Part shown: in pieces, positions 23,578 through 33,014 of the stretch
Layout of the letters: every line of letters starts with the position of its first letter
Position numbering within the stretch: the stretch's first letter is position 1
Origin: Clostridia bacterium
GTDB taxonomy: Bacteria > Bacillota > Clostridia > Oscillospirales > CAG-272
NCBI GenBank assembly: GCA_017471825.1
Contig: JAFURQ010000007.1
Span: 62,001 to 126,000, forward strand
Reading direction: 5' to 3'
DNA length: 64,000 nt
Position numbers and translations under genes: made by a program
Notes under the pieces: generated by a model
The model's database searches: none
Told to the model about the DNA's origin: nothing
Seen by the model: only the letters and a program-made list of their open reading frames with translations

Positions 23578-25785
23578 TTATTCGGTTTCGGTGGTTTCAT
23601 CCTCTTCTTCTTCGGGAAGCTCCTCAACGAACTGGATGTCACCTATAAGAGCGTTGGTGTACTCAACGAGAGTTGCCTTGCCGTCCTCCTTCTCCTCGCT
23701 CTCAAGAATAAAGTCAAGGAGCTTGTCGAACTGGTATGCGGAGCGAACGGTGTTGTCGCCGTATGCGTCAACGTAGTACTCCATATTGTCGGTTTCAAGG
23801 TAATCCTCGTATTCGTCATCGCTTGCTACCATACCGTATTTTTCAGCAACGATATAGATTGCAATGATTTCGGCAACGTGTCTTTGTGCTTCCTTCTCGA
23901 TTGCGGCATAAGCCTCGTCGGCGTTGGATACCTCAACCTTGAGGTCGGTGGGTACTGCGTACTTAACAAGGAAGGTTTCGAAGCTTCCGTTGTACTTCTT
24001 GTAGTTGGAATCGGAGCTCGAGGAAACGGAGCTTCCGGTTACGGTCTTATTCTCATAGAAGCAGTACTCATAGTTCTCTATAAGATAATTGTATGCTTCC
24101 TTAACAGCCTTCTTGGGATAGGAGCTAACTGTTACGTTCTCAATGATTGCATCGTAAACGTAGGAAGCGAGCTTTTCCTTAATTTCAGCATTGTAGGTGC
24201 TTTCAAGGTTCTTGTAGGTTACGTTATACTCGTAGCCCTCGAGAATCTTTGCGGCGCCCTTTGCCTGAGCTTCGCCCTCGCCCTCTTCAGCCTCACCGAC
24301 GGTGGTGATGAATTCTGCTACGAGAGCATCTCTTTCGGTCTTGGCTTCCTTCGCGTCCTTCTTCTCGCCGCCTTCGCCCTCGGTGTATTCACCCTCAGCT
24401 ACCTCAACGGGAGTTTTCGCATCCTCTGCGGTGCCGTCGTAGATGGTTCTCTCTACCTTGAAGGTCTTGAGAGCAGCATCGTACTTGCCCTGTGCGGTGG
24501 TGTGCGCGGTTGTTGCCTTGTCAAGAGCGGTCTTGTTTTCGTCGGTTGCATTTGCGTCGTATGCAGCCTGTGCCTCGTCAAGAGACGTCTTTGCCTTATC
24601 GAGAGCGGTCTTTGCGGTCTCGAGAGCCTCAAGAGCATCGTCGTAATCCTCTTTTGCCTTTTCAAGAGCCTCATCAGCCTCGGTAAGCTTGGTCTGTGCA
24701 GTGGTAAGAGCGGTTATGAAGTCCTCAAGAGAGAGCTCCTCGCCGTCCTTTGTGAACTTATACTTTGCAAGAAGTGCCTCTACCTCTGCCTCCTCACCCT
24801 CGGTGTAATCGGCACCGAAGAGAATGGTTGCGGCGGTAGCAAGGGTAAGATTCTTGCCGTAGATTTCGTTGATAACGGTTTCAGCAGTATATGCGGGGGT
24901 CTCAACGTAGTATGCGGGATATACGTGGTAGGTAAGCTCTACGCCCTTGAGATCCTGATTCTTCGTTGTGGTGTAAAGAGTGGAGGGCTTGTTGGTAGCA
25001 ACGTCATAGGTTGCATCAACAACGGTAAACGCCTCTGCGCCCTTCTCTATCCATTCAACCTTGGTCTTGGTGTACTTGCCGTTGGTGCTTGCATCACCGT
25101 CGGTGATATTGATTTCGTCAAGAGTCTTTGCAACGTCCTTGCCTATAAGAGCCTTATGGAAAGGGTTGTTCTCGTCAATAACGATTCTGTGGGTGGTTGC
25201 GGTCTGGGTTTCCTTACCTACCTCACCCTCGGTACCGGTGGTCTTGTCGTACTCTCTGGTGTAAGAGATGTATACAACGTCGCCGTTTTTAACGGTGCCG
25301 GTGGTAACCTGAGAATAGGTGCTTTCCTCGGTGAACTCAAAGCCCTCGAGCTTTTCTTCAATTGCCGCAAGAACGTCGTCGTCGATGAAGTTAAGTCCGT
25401 ACTGAACGTTGTCCATCTTGCTTGCTTCCTCAACCTTCATATTCTCGGTAAGGAAGATGTATTCTACGTCCTTAATGGTCGCAGTTACGTAATAGCAGTA
25501 GTAAACGGTGTCGTTAACCTTGGGAGTGCCCTCGGTCTTGTGGTCTGTGGTGTCTGCCTTTGCGGCAAGAGCCTTTGCGATAGCATCAGCAACTCTTCCC
25601 TCTCTCTCGGCAACGGCGAAGTCACCCTCCTCAAGAACGATAGTTGCAAGAGCAGTTTCAAAAGCTTCCTTGTCAAAGGTAGCGTATGCGCTCATGTCGT
25701 CGTCCGCATAGCTGTATGCACAGCCCGCAAGAGCAAGAACGGACATAACCGCCACAAGAATTAAACTGATAATTCTCTTTTTCAT
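23578..25785 (-). CDS. Trigger-factor-like lipoprotein with inserted coiled coil
   Basis: The 735-residue protein begins with a lipoprotein signal ending LALAGC (Cys 22). The order of motifs follows the protein at 21370: a two-strand FKBP-like region with KNGDVVYISYTREY (compare AGSVIYLTYTAMY), a segment VELTYHVYPAYYVETP, a helical region and the ending QFVEELPEEEE. Between these is an insert (about 355-490) of Ala/Lys/Asp/Thr-rich heptads such as ALETAKTALDKAKTSLDEAQ, predicted as a long coiled coil. It is probably an exported folding factor or holdase. The insert's skewed codon use leaves long open frames on the other strand that are not genes. Confidence 0.72.
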   Translation of the reverse strand: MKKRIISLILVAVMSVLALAGCAYSYADDDMSAYATFDKEAFETALATIVLEEGDFAVAEREGRVADAIAKALAAKADTTDHKTEGTPKVNDTVYYCYYVTATIKDVEYIFLTENMKVEEASKMDNVQYGLNFIDDDVLAAIEEKLEGFEFTEESTYSQVTTGTVKNGDVVYISYTREYDKTTGTEGEVGKETQTATTHRIVIDENNPFHKALIGKDVAKTLDEINITDGDASTNGKYTKTKVEWIEKGAEAFTVVDATYDVATNKPSTLYTTTKNQDLKGVELTYHVYPAYYVETPAYTAETVINEIYGKNLTLATAATILFGADYTEGEEAEVEALLAKYKFTKDGEELSLEDFITALTTAQTKLTEADEALEKAKEDYDDALEALETAKTALDKAKTSLDEAQAAYDANATDENKTALDKATTAHTTAQGKYDAALKTFKVERTIYDGTAEDAKTPVEVAEGEYTEGEGGEKKDAKEAKTERDALVAEFITTVGEAEEGEGEAQAKGAAKILEGYEYNVTYKNLESTYNAEIKEKLASYVYDAIIENVTVSSYPKKAVKEAYNYLIENYEYCFYENKTVTGSSVSSSSDSNYKKYNGSFETFLVKYAVPTDLKVEVSNADEAYAAIEKEAQRHVAEIIAIYIVAEKYGMVASDDEYEDYLETDNMEYYVDAYGDNTVRSAYQFDKLLDFILESEEKEDGKATLVEYTNALIGDIQFVEELPEEEEDETTETE

Positions 25786-25892
25786 TGTTCAAATTCCTCT
25801 ATGTTATTTTATTTTTTCATTTTTTAGCTCGAAGGGAGCCTCGGGATGCAAAAAATATGCTCTATCGCTCAAAAAGAGCGACCCATTGAATT

Positions 25893-25921
25893 ATTATAGC
25901 ATAACATTATCAAAAAAGCAA
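25893..25921 (-). promoter_or_regulatory. Promoter of the lipoprotein-rnhA-PPIase group
   Basis: On the minus strand TTGCTT (25921-25916), 17 bp and TATAAT (25898-25893). The leader of about 100 nt contains a TCGCTC...GAGCGA hairpin at 25865-25881. Confidence 0.68.
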
Positions 25922-26001
25922 ATGTTTTTTTAATTTTTTTATAATATATTTATTTTGTGCGAAATGCCGCAGGCTTTTCCCTGCCCCGAGGCCATATCTT
26001 A

Positions 26002-28959
26002 TCAGTTATATCCCGCTTCAAGATCAAAGAGCTCGCCATTCAGAAGCGCCACAAAGGTCGTAACTATTCTGCGGAAGCCATAGCTGGATATATAGAAATC
26101 CGAAACCTCTCCGCCGCCAACAGGCGCGCCGTCGTCGGTTGTTCTGTAAAGCCTTACAAGCACGCGTCTGTCGGAGCAACGGTAGAATTCGTAATTGTAA
26201 TATCCCTCGTCCTCGGAATCTCCGTCCTTATCCGTGTCAATTTTTATCGAGAATTTCATAAGCATAGGATAGTTTTCGAACGCATCCTTCTGCTCCTCGG
26301 GGCTCATTGCGCCCTCGAAATCCACGTAAAACATCGCACGAATAAATTCCTTGAAGTAGGTCGTTCCAAGGCTGTCGGTGAAATACTCGTTCTGAACGTC
26401 CTTGTCGGTGTAAAGATGGTTGTAAAGCTCGGTCAGGCTCATATAATTGCGGTCATTGTCGGCAATATACTCTGTGAGCTTGTTGGGAGTGCAGTTCTCG
26501 CCGGGGTGTACGTTTACCGTGATGTAATCGAAGGTATCCGAATAGCTCTTGGGCGGAGTGCCTCCGACCTGCAGGCCCGTTGAGGTAATATACGAGGTCT
26601 TGTGGTCTATGTCAAGCTCGTAGCTGCCGGTAAGGTCCTCAAAATTAAACTCTACCTTTATATTCTGCATAAACTCAACGTCGGTCATAATGAGATTATC
26701 TCTCGCCCAGAAGCCCGTGAAGGTTTCGTCAAGGAAGAAGAAAACGTCATTTCCGACCTTTGTAATAACGTCGTAAAGGTCCGACGCAACGTATCTTGTT
26801 CCGTCGTCAAGAATGTCGCTTATATAAAGAGTAAAGCCAAGCTTTTCATACGAGGTATAGTCATCTATGGTGTCCTCGTCGCCGCTGTCAATCGGAATAA
26901 GTCCGCGCGGAAGCTCGAAATAAATTCTGTGCTCGTAAAGACCGAACTCGAGAAGCTTTTCGGGGGTCAGACCCACCGCGACGGTCTCGGTTCCCTGAAG
27001 TCCCACGGAATTCGAGGTGTTCTCACCTATTCCTCCCACGAGATCGAGAATATGGTCGCACGCGGAGTTATCAAGACCGTAAAGAAGGTATCCGTCCGTG
27101 TTGTTCTGATAAATGGAGTCGCCGTAGAAGGGGTCGCGCTCGGAGTTGGAAAGGAAGCTGAAGGAAACAACCTCTTTTCTGGTGACAAAATACTTTATCT
27201 CGCTTATTTCATAAGCCCTGAAGGCTCTGAATACCTCGTAATAACGGTTGCCCTCGTCTATGATTATAGAAAGATATCTCGACGTCTTTCTGCCAACCAA
27301 TTCGTTTTTGATTGCGAGCTCCGCTCCGCTTGTTGCGGCGGAGAGGTCTATCGAGTCGGTGTATTCCTCGTCGCGAAGCTCACCGTTTACCATTATCTGA
27401 TAGCGGTAGACAACTATCGAATCCTCCTCAACCTTTTCAAGCGTCTTTCCGGTTTTGCTTAAAATGTTTATTATCTCGGTAATCTTGCTCTTGTAGCTCG
27501 TCGCAAGTGCGTTTTCCTCGGTGTAGTTGATGTCAAATGCAACTCTGTCGCTCTCGTCAAGCGGGCCTACCGAAAGGGCGCGAAGCGCACTCACAGCCTC
27601 TGTGGGAAGCGCAGGAGAGGTGAGATCCAGCACCGCGTGTGAAACAATATCGGCAGTCTGCTTACCGTTTACGGTAAAGCGGTATGCAACTCTTATTACG
27701 TTGTTGTCACCGACGGGCGTGCCAACGGCGGATATATCGTCGTTTGAATTTACTATCGCCTCTATCTCGCAAATCTCATAGTGATATTTTACCGAGGGAG
27801 ATGCGGTAAGGTTAATCGAATGTGAGCTGTCCGTGTCAATCGGAACCGTCAGGGAAATTGCCGTCGTTTTATCGGCGTTCGGGTCGGAGGGATCGTAATA
27901 AACGCCGATCTCTCTGCCTATTATCGAATTTTTGATTTCGTTTGCCGCACTGCCGAACAGATCCACTATCATATCCGTATATCCGCTTGAGGAATATCCG
28001 TTAAGACCGTCAGCGTAGGACGACGGGTCGTCAATGTAGCTCGAGGGGTCGATGGGAACCGAAAGATTTGCGGAAATAACTATCTCCGCCTCATCGGGTA
28101 CCGTCTCTCCCGCATTCTTGTGAAGCTCGGTTTTCCAGTGCGTAAAATCCGAGGTATAAAGCGGCTCAAGGGTGGAATCTCCCTCAAGTCCCTCGGAAAC
28201 AAGGGCGCTGTTTACGTAAGAATAGAAGCCTAAAAGCGCATAGTCAAGGTATACAGAGAGCGAATTGTAAACGTAATCTCTGTCGTCAACCGTGAAATAG
28301 TATCCGACACCGGTTACAGTGCGGTCGCCTATAACCACCTTGTGCGTTTGGGTAACGCCCATCTCATCCTCGTAGTCAAAGATAACCACCGAGGTGTTTT
28401 CGCCCTGAAGTCCGAACTGCTTATACTGTGCCTCTCTTTCGGCAGGGTCTTTTGAAAGAGGTATTCTCTCGCCAAAGTAAGAAACCTCAAGAGCGGAGAG
28501 CAGATAGGAAAGCTTGCTTATCGTTCCGTATCCGTCATTCGTTTCAAGAGCGTAAAGGCTATCGTATTCAAAATAGGAGTCGGCGTCACATATAGACGGG
28601 TAATAAATCTTTACCTCTCCGTTCTCCATATACGTGAACATAAAATTGTTATCAATCGTTTCGGAGCGGAGGAGGGTGTACTCTCCGTCCTTATTATTGT
28701 TGCTTACCGTGATACGGGTTATATCCGCGTCGTCAACGACGGGGTACGCCACGAGCGTGCCGCGGTAAACGTCCTCGTCACCTATCGCAACCGGCGGCTC
28801 GGCGGTTTGCTGCTCGTCATCGGTATCGGTGTTCTTGAACACAATACCTATCACGATTGCCGCCGCAACGAGAACGGCTATAATACCAAGGAGAATCAGA
28901 GTCAGGCGAAGCTTTCTCTTACCCCTTGCAATGCTCTCGATTTGCTGTCTTGTTTTCAT
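26002..28959 (-). CDS. DUF4340-type component of a Gld-like ABC system
   Basis: The 985-residue protein has a basic N-terminus, one membrane helix (about 18-42) and a very long outer region made of repeated beta-rich segments, such as THKVVIGDRTVTGVGYYFTV, which is typical of DUF4340. DUF4340 proteins are encoded after GldG-like genes in Gld-type ABC loci and probably form the outer part of the complex. It is the last gene of the five-gene operon that starts at 33989; the gap to the preceding gene is 11 bp. It is longer than most DUF4340 proteins, which suggests more than one copy of the domain. Confidence 0.75.
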   Translation of the reverse strand: MKTRQQIESIARGKRKLRLTLILLGIIAVLVAAAIVIGIVFKNTDTDDEQQTAEPPVAIGDEDVYRGTLVAYPVVDDADITRITVSNNNKDGEYTLLRSETIDNNFMFTYMENGEVKIYYPSICDADSYFEYDSLYALETNDGYGTISKLSYLLSALEVSYFGERIPLSKDPAEREAQYKQFGLQGENTSVVIFDYEDEMGVTQTHKVVIGDRTVTGVGYYFTVDDRDYVYNSLSVYLDYALLGFYSYVNSALVSEGLEGDSTLEPLYTSDFTHWKTELHKNAGETVPDEAEIVISANLSVPIDPSSYIDDPSSYADGLNGYSSSGYTDMIVDLFGSAANEIKNSIIGREIGVYYDPSDPNADKTTAISLTVPIDTDSSHSINLTASPSVKYHYEICEIEAIVNSNDDISAVGTPVGDNNVIRVAYRFTVNGKQTADIVSHAVLDLTSPALPTEAVSALRALSVGPLDESDRVAFDINYTEENALATSYKSKITEIINILSKTGKTLEKVEEDSIVVYRYQIMVNGELRDEEYTDSIDLSAATSGAELAIKNELVGRKTSRYLSIIIDEGNRYYEVFRAFRAYEISEIKYFVTRKEVVSFSFLSNSERDPFYGDSIYQNNTDGYLLYGLDNSACDHILDLVGGIGENTSNSVGLQGTETVAVGLTPEKLLEFGLYEHRIYFELPRGLIPIDSGDEDTIDDYTSYEKLGFTLYISDILDDGTRYVASDLYDVITKVGNDVFFFLDETFTGFWARDNLIMTDVEFMQNIKVEFNFEDLTGSYELDIDHKTSYITSTGLQVGGTPPKSYSDTFDYITVNVHPGENCTPNKLTEYIADNDRNYMSLTELYNHLYTDKDVQNEYFTDSLGTTYFKEFIRAMFYVDFEGAMSPEEQKDAFENYPMLMKFSIKIDTDKDGDSEDEGYYNYEFYRCSDRRVLVRLYRTTDDGAPVGGGEVSDFYISSYGFRRIVTTFVALLNGELFDLEAGYN

Positions 28960-28970
28960 CCTCTACCTCC

Positions 28971-30692
28971 TTACAAAAATCTGCGGCGCACGCAGACTAT
29001 TATACCTATCACAAGGAAGGTAAAGGGAACCAGAGCAACTATTACGGTATAAACTACCTTGGCACCGGTGGTGATTGCGTAATTTACCTTAACCACCTCG
29101 TCACCCGTCGGAGAAAGAACCTCCACGTCCTCCTCCGTCAGCTCGGTGGAGAGAAGCTCCTTACCTCCGGGGGATGCCGAGTTCCAGGTGTCACCGCCGA
29201 GGTCGATATCGGCGTAAACGTCGGTTCTGGATATATTCTTAACGAGCGCACTGATTACGTCGTAATTTGCATACGAGGGATTGGAGAGCGCCTCGTTTGA
29301 AAGAAAATCGGGAGAAGCCGAGCAGAATAAATACGAGTGAAAGTATTCTGCACTGAAGTTGTCGAACGCCTCTCTTACAGAGAGCGCGGCAAGATCGAGC
29401 TGACCGTACTTTGCAATATAGTTTTCTGCCGTAAGGTCAAGAATCGAGCTGTCCGCATATCCGTCGTCTGCCGCGGAGTTGTAAAGATACGCCGAGGCGG
29501 TAGCGGCGGTTTTAAGGAAGGTGGCGTAACGCTTTACGGTAAACATAGAGCCCGCCTCGTTCTTAACGCCCTCCTCGCCGTAAGCGGGGATGATATATCC
29601 CGTGTTGTTCACTATCGTCTGCGGTGAGGTTCCGAGTGAGGCGTAATCGCCGTATATCGCGTTTGCATAGCTGTCGGTTTCGGTCTCGTAAACGGTTATT
29701 ATTCCGGTATCCGAGCTTCCGCTCACGGAGGACTCGGGATCTCTTATTATTGCCGTTCCGAAATCAAAGCCCCATTCGTGAAGGAAGTCCTCAAGCACGG
29801 GCAGCTTCAGATTTTCATCATAGTCCTTGTTAACCATTATGGCGCCCTGATTGTTGATAAGGTATTTATCAAGCTTGTCAAGGTCGGACATATAGTAAAG
29901 CTCGTTATATCTGTCGGGGTCGGTCGAAAAATCGCTTCTCGGGTTATTTATTATAAGAAGCGCACAGTCGTCGGGAATCTCGTCCACCTCGGAGATTTTA
30001 AGCGTCTTTACCTCAAGGCCGCAATCTCTGAGCAGGTCGTAGCAGTACGCCATCGAAATGCTCATATCGGAGGTCGGGTTTTCGGGGTCGTAATAGGTTT
30101 CGCCGTGATCGGTTACAAAATATGCCGCAGGCTGTCCTATCGCGGTGACGGATTTTATAAGCGTGGCTATCCTGTATTCTCCGTTATAAGAGAAATATTG
30201 CTCCGATGAGGCATCCGTAAGCCAGAAGCTCTCTGCCTTTACTATTCTGTATCTGTCGCCGTAGGACACTATAACGTCCGAGGGGGTGATTTCCGTCAGA
30301 GAGGTCGTCTTGTATTTGGAGAGCGCCGTCGGATTGTTTTCCACGTTCACGGTTTCAACCGCTATGTTGGAATACTCGTTCTCCATCTGAAGCGCCATAT
30401 AGTAGGTGGGACGGGTTACGTAAGCCGAGGAAAGATAGTCGGGGTCGGTACAAAAGGTTATCTTCACCTTTTTGTCGCCGTCCGTCTTGCCAAGCTCGTC
30501 TATGAACTTACACTCCTCCACCATCTTGTCCGTAATGGAGTAAAGACCCTCCTTGGACATATCCATATACATTACCTTCTTCTGTCCGAAATACGACATC
30601 AAGAAGTTAAGAGCAAGGAGAATTATCAACGAAGAAAGCGTTATCACGCTGAATATTACTGTGCGTTTGCTTTTTCCTTTTAAAAAACTCAT
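28971..30692 (-). CDS. GldG-like ABC-associated protein (second copy)
   Basis: The 573-residue protein has an N-terminal membrane helix (about 11-33), an outer domain with the GldG/DUF7088-type sequence KKVMYMDMSKEGLYSITD and VKITFCTDPDYL, the segment DDCALLIINNPRSDF that marks the GATase-like part, and a C-terminal helix (about 545-567) followed by CVRRRFL. It is a paralogue of the next gene upstream and shares the pattern LLIINNPRSDF/LLIISNPKNDF. Role: non-ATPase partner of an ABC-2 transporter; the cargo is unknown. Confidence 0.78.
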   Translation of the reverse strand: MSFLKGKSKRTVIFSVITLSSLIILLALNFLMSYFGQKKVMYMDMSKEGLYSITDKMVEECKFIDELGKTDGDKKVKITFCTDPDYLSSAYVTRPTYYMALQMENEYSNIAVETVNVENNPTALSKYKTTSLTEITPSDVIVSYGDRYRIVKAESFWLTDASSEQYFSYNGEYRIATLIKSVTAIGQPAAYFVTDHGETYYDPENPTSDMSISMAYCYDLLRDCGLEVKTLKISEVDEIPDDCALLIINNPRSDFSTDPDRYNELYYMSDLDKLDKYLINNQGAIMVNKDYDENLKLPVLEDFLHEWGFDFGTAIIRDPESSVSGSSDTGIITVYETETDSYANAIYGDYASLGTSPQTIVNNTGYIIPAYGEEGVKNEAGSMFTVKRYATFLKTAATASAYLYNSAADDGYADSSILDLTAENYIAKYGQLDLAALSVREAFDNFSAEYFHSYLFCSASPDFLSNEALSNPSYANYDVISALVKNISRTDVYADIDLGGDTWNSASPGGKELLSTELTEEDVEVLSPTGDEVVKVNYAITTGAKVVYTVIVALVPFTFLVIGIIVCVRRRFL

Positions 30693-30738
30693 ATACTATC
30701 CATTCTGCAATCCAGGGGATTGCTTCTTTTTGGGTGCG

Positions 30739-32280
30739 TTATCTGTTCTTGCGCCTGATTATGATAACCGCGCCGGTAATTCCTATTACCGCAGGAACTG
30801 CAAGAACTATCGCGGTATAAAGATGAGCCGTACTCATAGTGAGATTTTCAAGCGTGCTCGTTTCATACAGCACGGAGCGGCAGCCGTAGGGCAGACTCGT
30901 TACGCCGAACACGTTTTCAAACACGGAATAAACGAAATCCTTGTTTGCATATCCGTTGGTCACGAGCGCGCTGGCAACCGTCATATACACGCTGGAGGCA
31001 AAGAAAATTCTTCCCTCCTTGCCGTCGCCGGCAGGCACACTGCTATATGCGGCTAACGGGAAATTTCCCTCGGTGCGTGTCACGACACCGCCGTTTTCAC
31101 AGGTGGAGTAGGAGGAGGAAACGAGTATCGCCTCCGCCGCGCCGGAAAGCGCAAGCGCTCCCGCCTCTCTGATTATTACGTCGTTGTCGGAGTATTTGTC
31201 CATATTTTCCTTGATCGCCGTAGCAATCTCACCGTCCGCATGATCCGCAACGAGTGTATAGCCGTTCGTTGTGATTGCGTTTACGGGATCTCTTACAATG
31301 TCACGGATAACCTCTCCGTCAACCTCCGTTTCGGATATTGCAAGCCCGTATTCCGCAAGCATCGCCTCAAGCGAATAAAGCTTCTTAACGTACGGGTCAA
31401 GGCAAACGTAAAGGTTTCCTCCGCGCTCAAGGTAGGACTTTATTCTTCCTATCTCGGTAGTGGCTATTCCGTCCACCGAGGTCTCAAAATCGTTTTTGGG
31501 GTTGGAGATAATGAGAAGGTCGGCATCCTCGGGCACGGGTGCCTCGCGAAGATTTACCGTGTCGCTCTCATATCCCGCTATCGTAAGCAGCTTGGCAAAC
31601 GAGGGGTCTACCTGCTCGCTGTGCGTTATCGTGAAATAAGCCTTTTTCTGCTCGTCACGAAGCACCCACGCTATCATCGCCGCCACGTATTCCTCGCCGT
31701 CGTAGGAAATGGCACTTCCCTCTGAATTGAGGGTGTAAAAGTCCGAGTATCCCGACGAGGTCGTATAGTCGGTCACAAGCTTGAATTTTCCGCTTTCCAC
31801 ACACTCGAAAATCACGGAGCCTCGGGTTATTATTTCATTTTCCTCGGTGTATTTATCGAGGTCGACGGAATTTCCGTCCTTGTCGCGCATGGTTATAAGG
31901 TTTAGGAAATTGATCTTTATAAAGTCAGGGTATCTTTGCTGAAAATTTCTAACCGTCTCAAGCACGTAGCTTCCCGTATCGAAATCCTCTACCTCATCCT
32001 CCGACGCGCAGAAGAATATTTCAACGGTTTTCTTCTTTTCAATCGCCTCTGAGAAAAGCGAGTCCGTCGCGCCCGTCAGGGAAAGGTCGGTTTCCTCGGG
32101 CGAATAAATGTATAAATTAAACGTTGAGGCGAGAATAAAGAGCAGAACGTTCAGGGCAAGAATTGCCGCTATTATAGCCACCGCAACCGAGGCTGAGAAT
32201 ATCTTCTCCTCCTTCATCACGGGCAGGCTTTCGCTCTGCACCTTCGCCGCCTTGCTTTCGGCCCTCAGTATTTTTTTCAT
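30739..32280 (-). CDS. GldG-like ABC-associated protein (first copy)
   Basis: The 513-residue protein has a membrane helix at about 30-53, the outer domain with YSPEETDLSLTGATDSLF and VEIFFCASEDEV, a central GATase-like segment ADLLIISNPKNDFE, and a C-terminal helix (about 485-507) ending RRKNR. It is the usual GldG partner that follows the GldF-type permease. In flavobacteria GldAFG supports gliding, but in Bacillota related sets occur without gliding and their job is not known. The start has GAGGAG upstream, 14 bp from the permease stop. Confidence 0.8.
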   Translation of the reverse strand: MKKILRAESKAAKVQSESLPVMKEEKIFSASVAVAIIAAILALNVLLFILASTFNLYIYSPEETDLSLTGATDSLFSEAIEKKKTVEIFFCASEDEVEDFDTGSYVLETVRNFQQRYPDFIKINFLNLITMRDKDGNSVDLDKYTEENEIITRGSVIFECVESGKFKLVTDYTTSSGYSDFYTLNSEGSAISYDGEEYVAAMIAWVLRDEQKKAYFTITHSEQVDPSFAKLLTIAGYESDTVNLREAPVPEDADLLIISNPKNDFETSVDGIATTEIGRIKSYLERGGNLYVCLDPYVKKLYSLEAMLAEYGLAISETEVDGEVIRDIVRDPVNAITTNGYTLVADHADGEIATAIKENMDKYSDNDVIIREAGALALSGAAEAILVSSSYSTCENGGVVTRTEGNFPLAAYSSVPAGDGKEGRIFFASSVYMTVASALVTNGYANKDFVYSVFENVFGVTSLPYGCRSVLYETSTLENLTMSTAHLYTAIVLAVPAVIGITGAVIIIRRKNR

Positions 32281-32294
32281 CCGTGAGCTCCTCG

Positions 32295-33002
32295 TCAGTT
32301 ATAGCGGCGACGGTCGTAAACGCGCACGGTGAGATAAAGGAAAATTGCCGATATTGAGATGTAGTAGATTATCGAGGCTATATCAAAAATACCTACGGTG
32401 AAGTACTGGAATCTCGTGAATATTGAAAGGAAATTGAATACGTATCGCAGGAAATAGCTCGACGGAAGGAGCGAGCTGATAAGTCCTATCGCAAGGAATG
32501 CTAAAATTATCGCTATCGTGCCTATCGCCGCGGTCAGCTGATTCTCTGTCAGTGCGGAAACGAAAATTCCTATCGAAATAAACGCCATTCCGACGAGAAG
32601 TATTGCAAGAAGGCATCCGAAAAGCACCGCAACCTGAAGCGATGCGTAGTTGAGAAGCACGAGGCAGTAAAGCGAGTTGAGAATCATACAGGATGCAAAA
32701 ATCGTGTACGCCGCAAGAAATTTGCCTGCCACGATGCCTATTATCGAAACGGGAGCCGTGAGCAAAAGCTGCTCGGTTTTTATTTTACGCTCCTCGCTGA
32801 AGGATTTCATAGTCAGAAGCGGAAGAACTATCGCGGAAAGAACGAGCATAAGAGTGAAGAAGGTCGTCACGTCCGCAGACATCGAATAAAGGGTTGTATA
32901 GCAAAGTATAAGACCCGCAAGCGCAAGATACAGGACGATAAACACGTATCCTATAACGCTTGTAAAATACGAGCGAAGCTCTCTTTTATAAACTGCAAGC
33001 AT
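32295..33002 (-). CDS. ABC-2 type permease (GldF-like)
   Basis: The 235-residue protein has six hydrophobic helices and the start MLAVYKRELRSYFTSVIGYV, a pattern seen in GldF and related ABC-2 permeases, with FSEERKIKTEQLLLTAPVS in the first cytoplasmic loop that contacts the ATPase. It follows the ATPase gene by 12 bp and should form the membrane channel with it. Confidence 0.88.
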   Translation of the reverse strand: MLAVYKRELRSYFTSVIGYVFIVLYLALAGLILCYTTLYSMSADVTTFFTLMLVLSAIVLPLLTMKSFSEERKIKTEQLLLTAPVSIIGIVAGKFLAAYTIFASCMILNSLYCLVLLNYASLQVAVLFGCLLAILLVGMAFISIGIFVSALTENQLTAAIGTIAIILAFLAIGLISSLLPSSYFLRYVFNFLSIFTRFQYFTVGIFDIASIIYYISISAIFLYLTVRVYDRRRYN

Positions 33003-33014
33003 TTTCTTCCCTCC

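Noticed and set aside
23878-25764. 628-codon open frame on the plus strand
   Set aside because: It is antisense to the coiled-coil lipoprotein. Its hydrophobic Leu/Val/Gly-rich translation comes from the Ala/Lys/Asp/Glu-biased codons of the real gene, and there is no ribosome site.
26602-27462. 286-codon open frame on the plus strand
   Set aside because: Antisense to the DUF4340 gene, with no ribosome site or recognisable motif.
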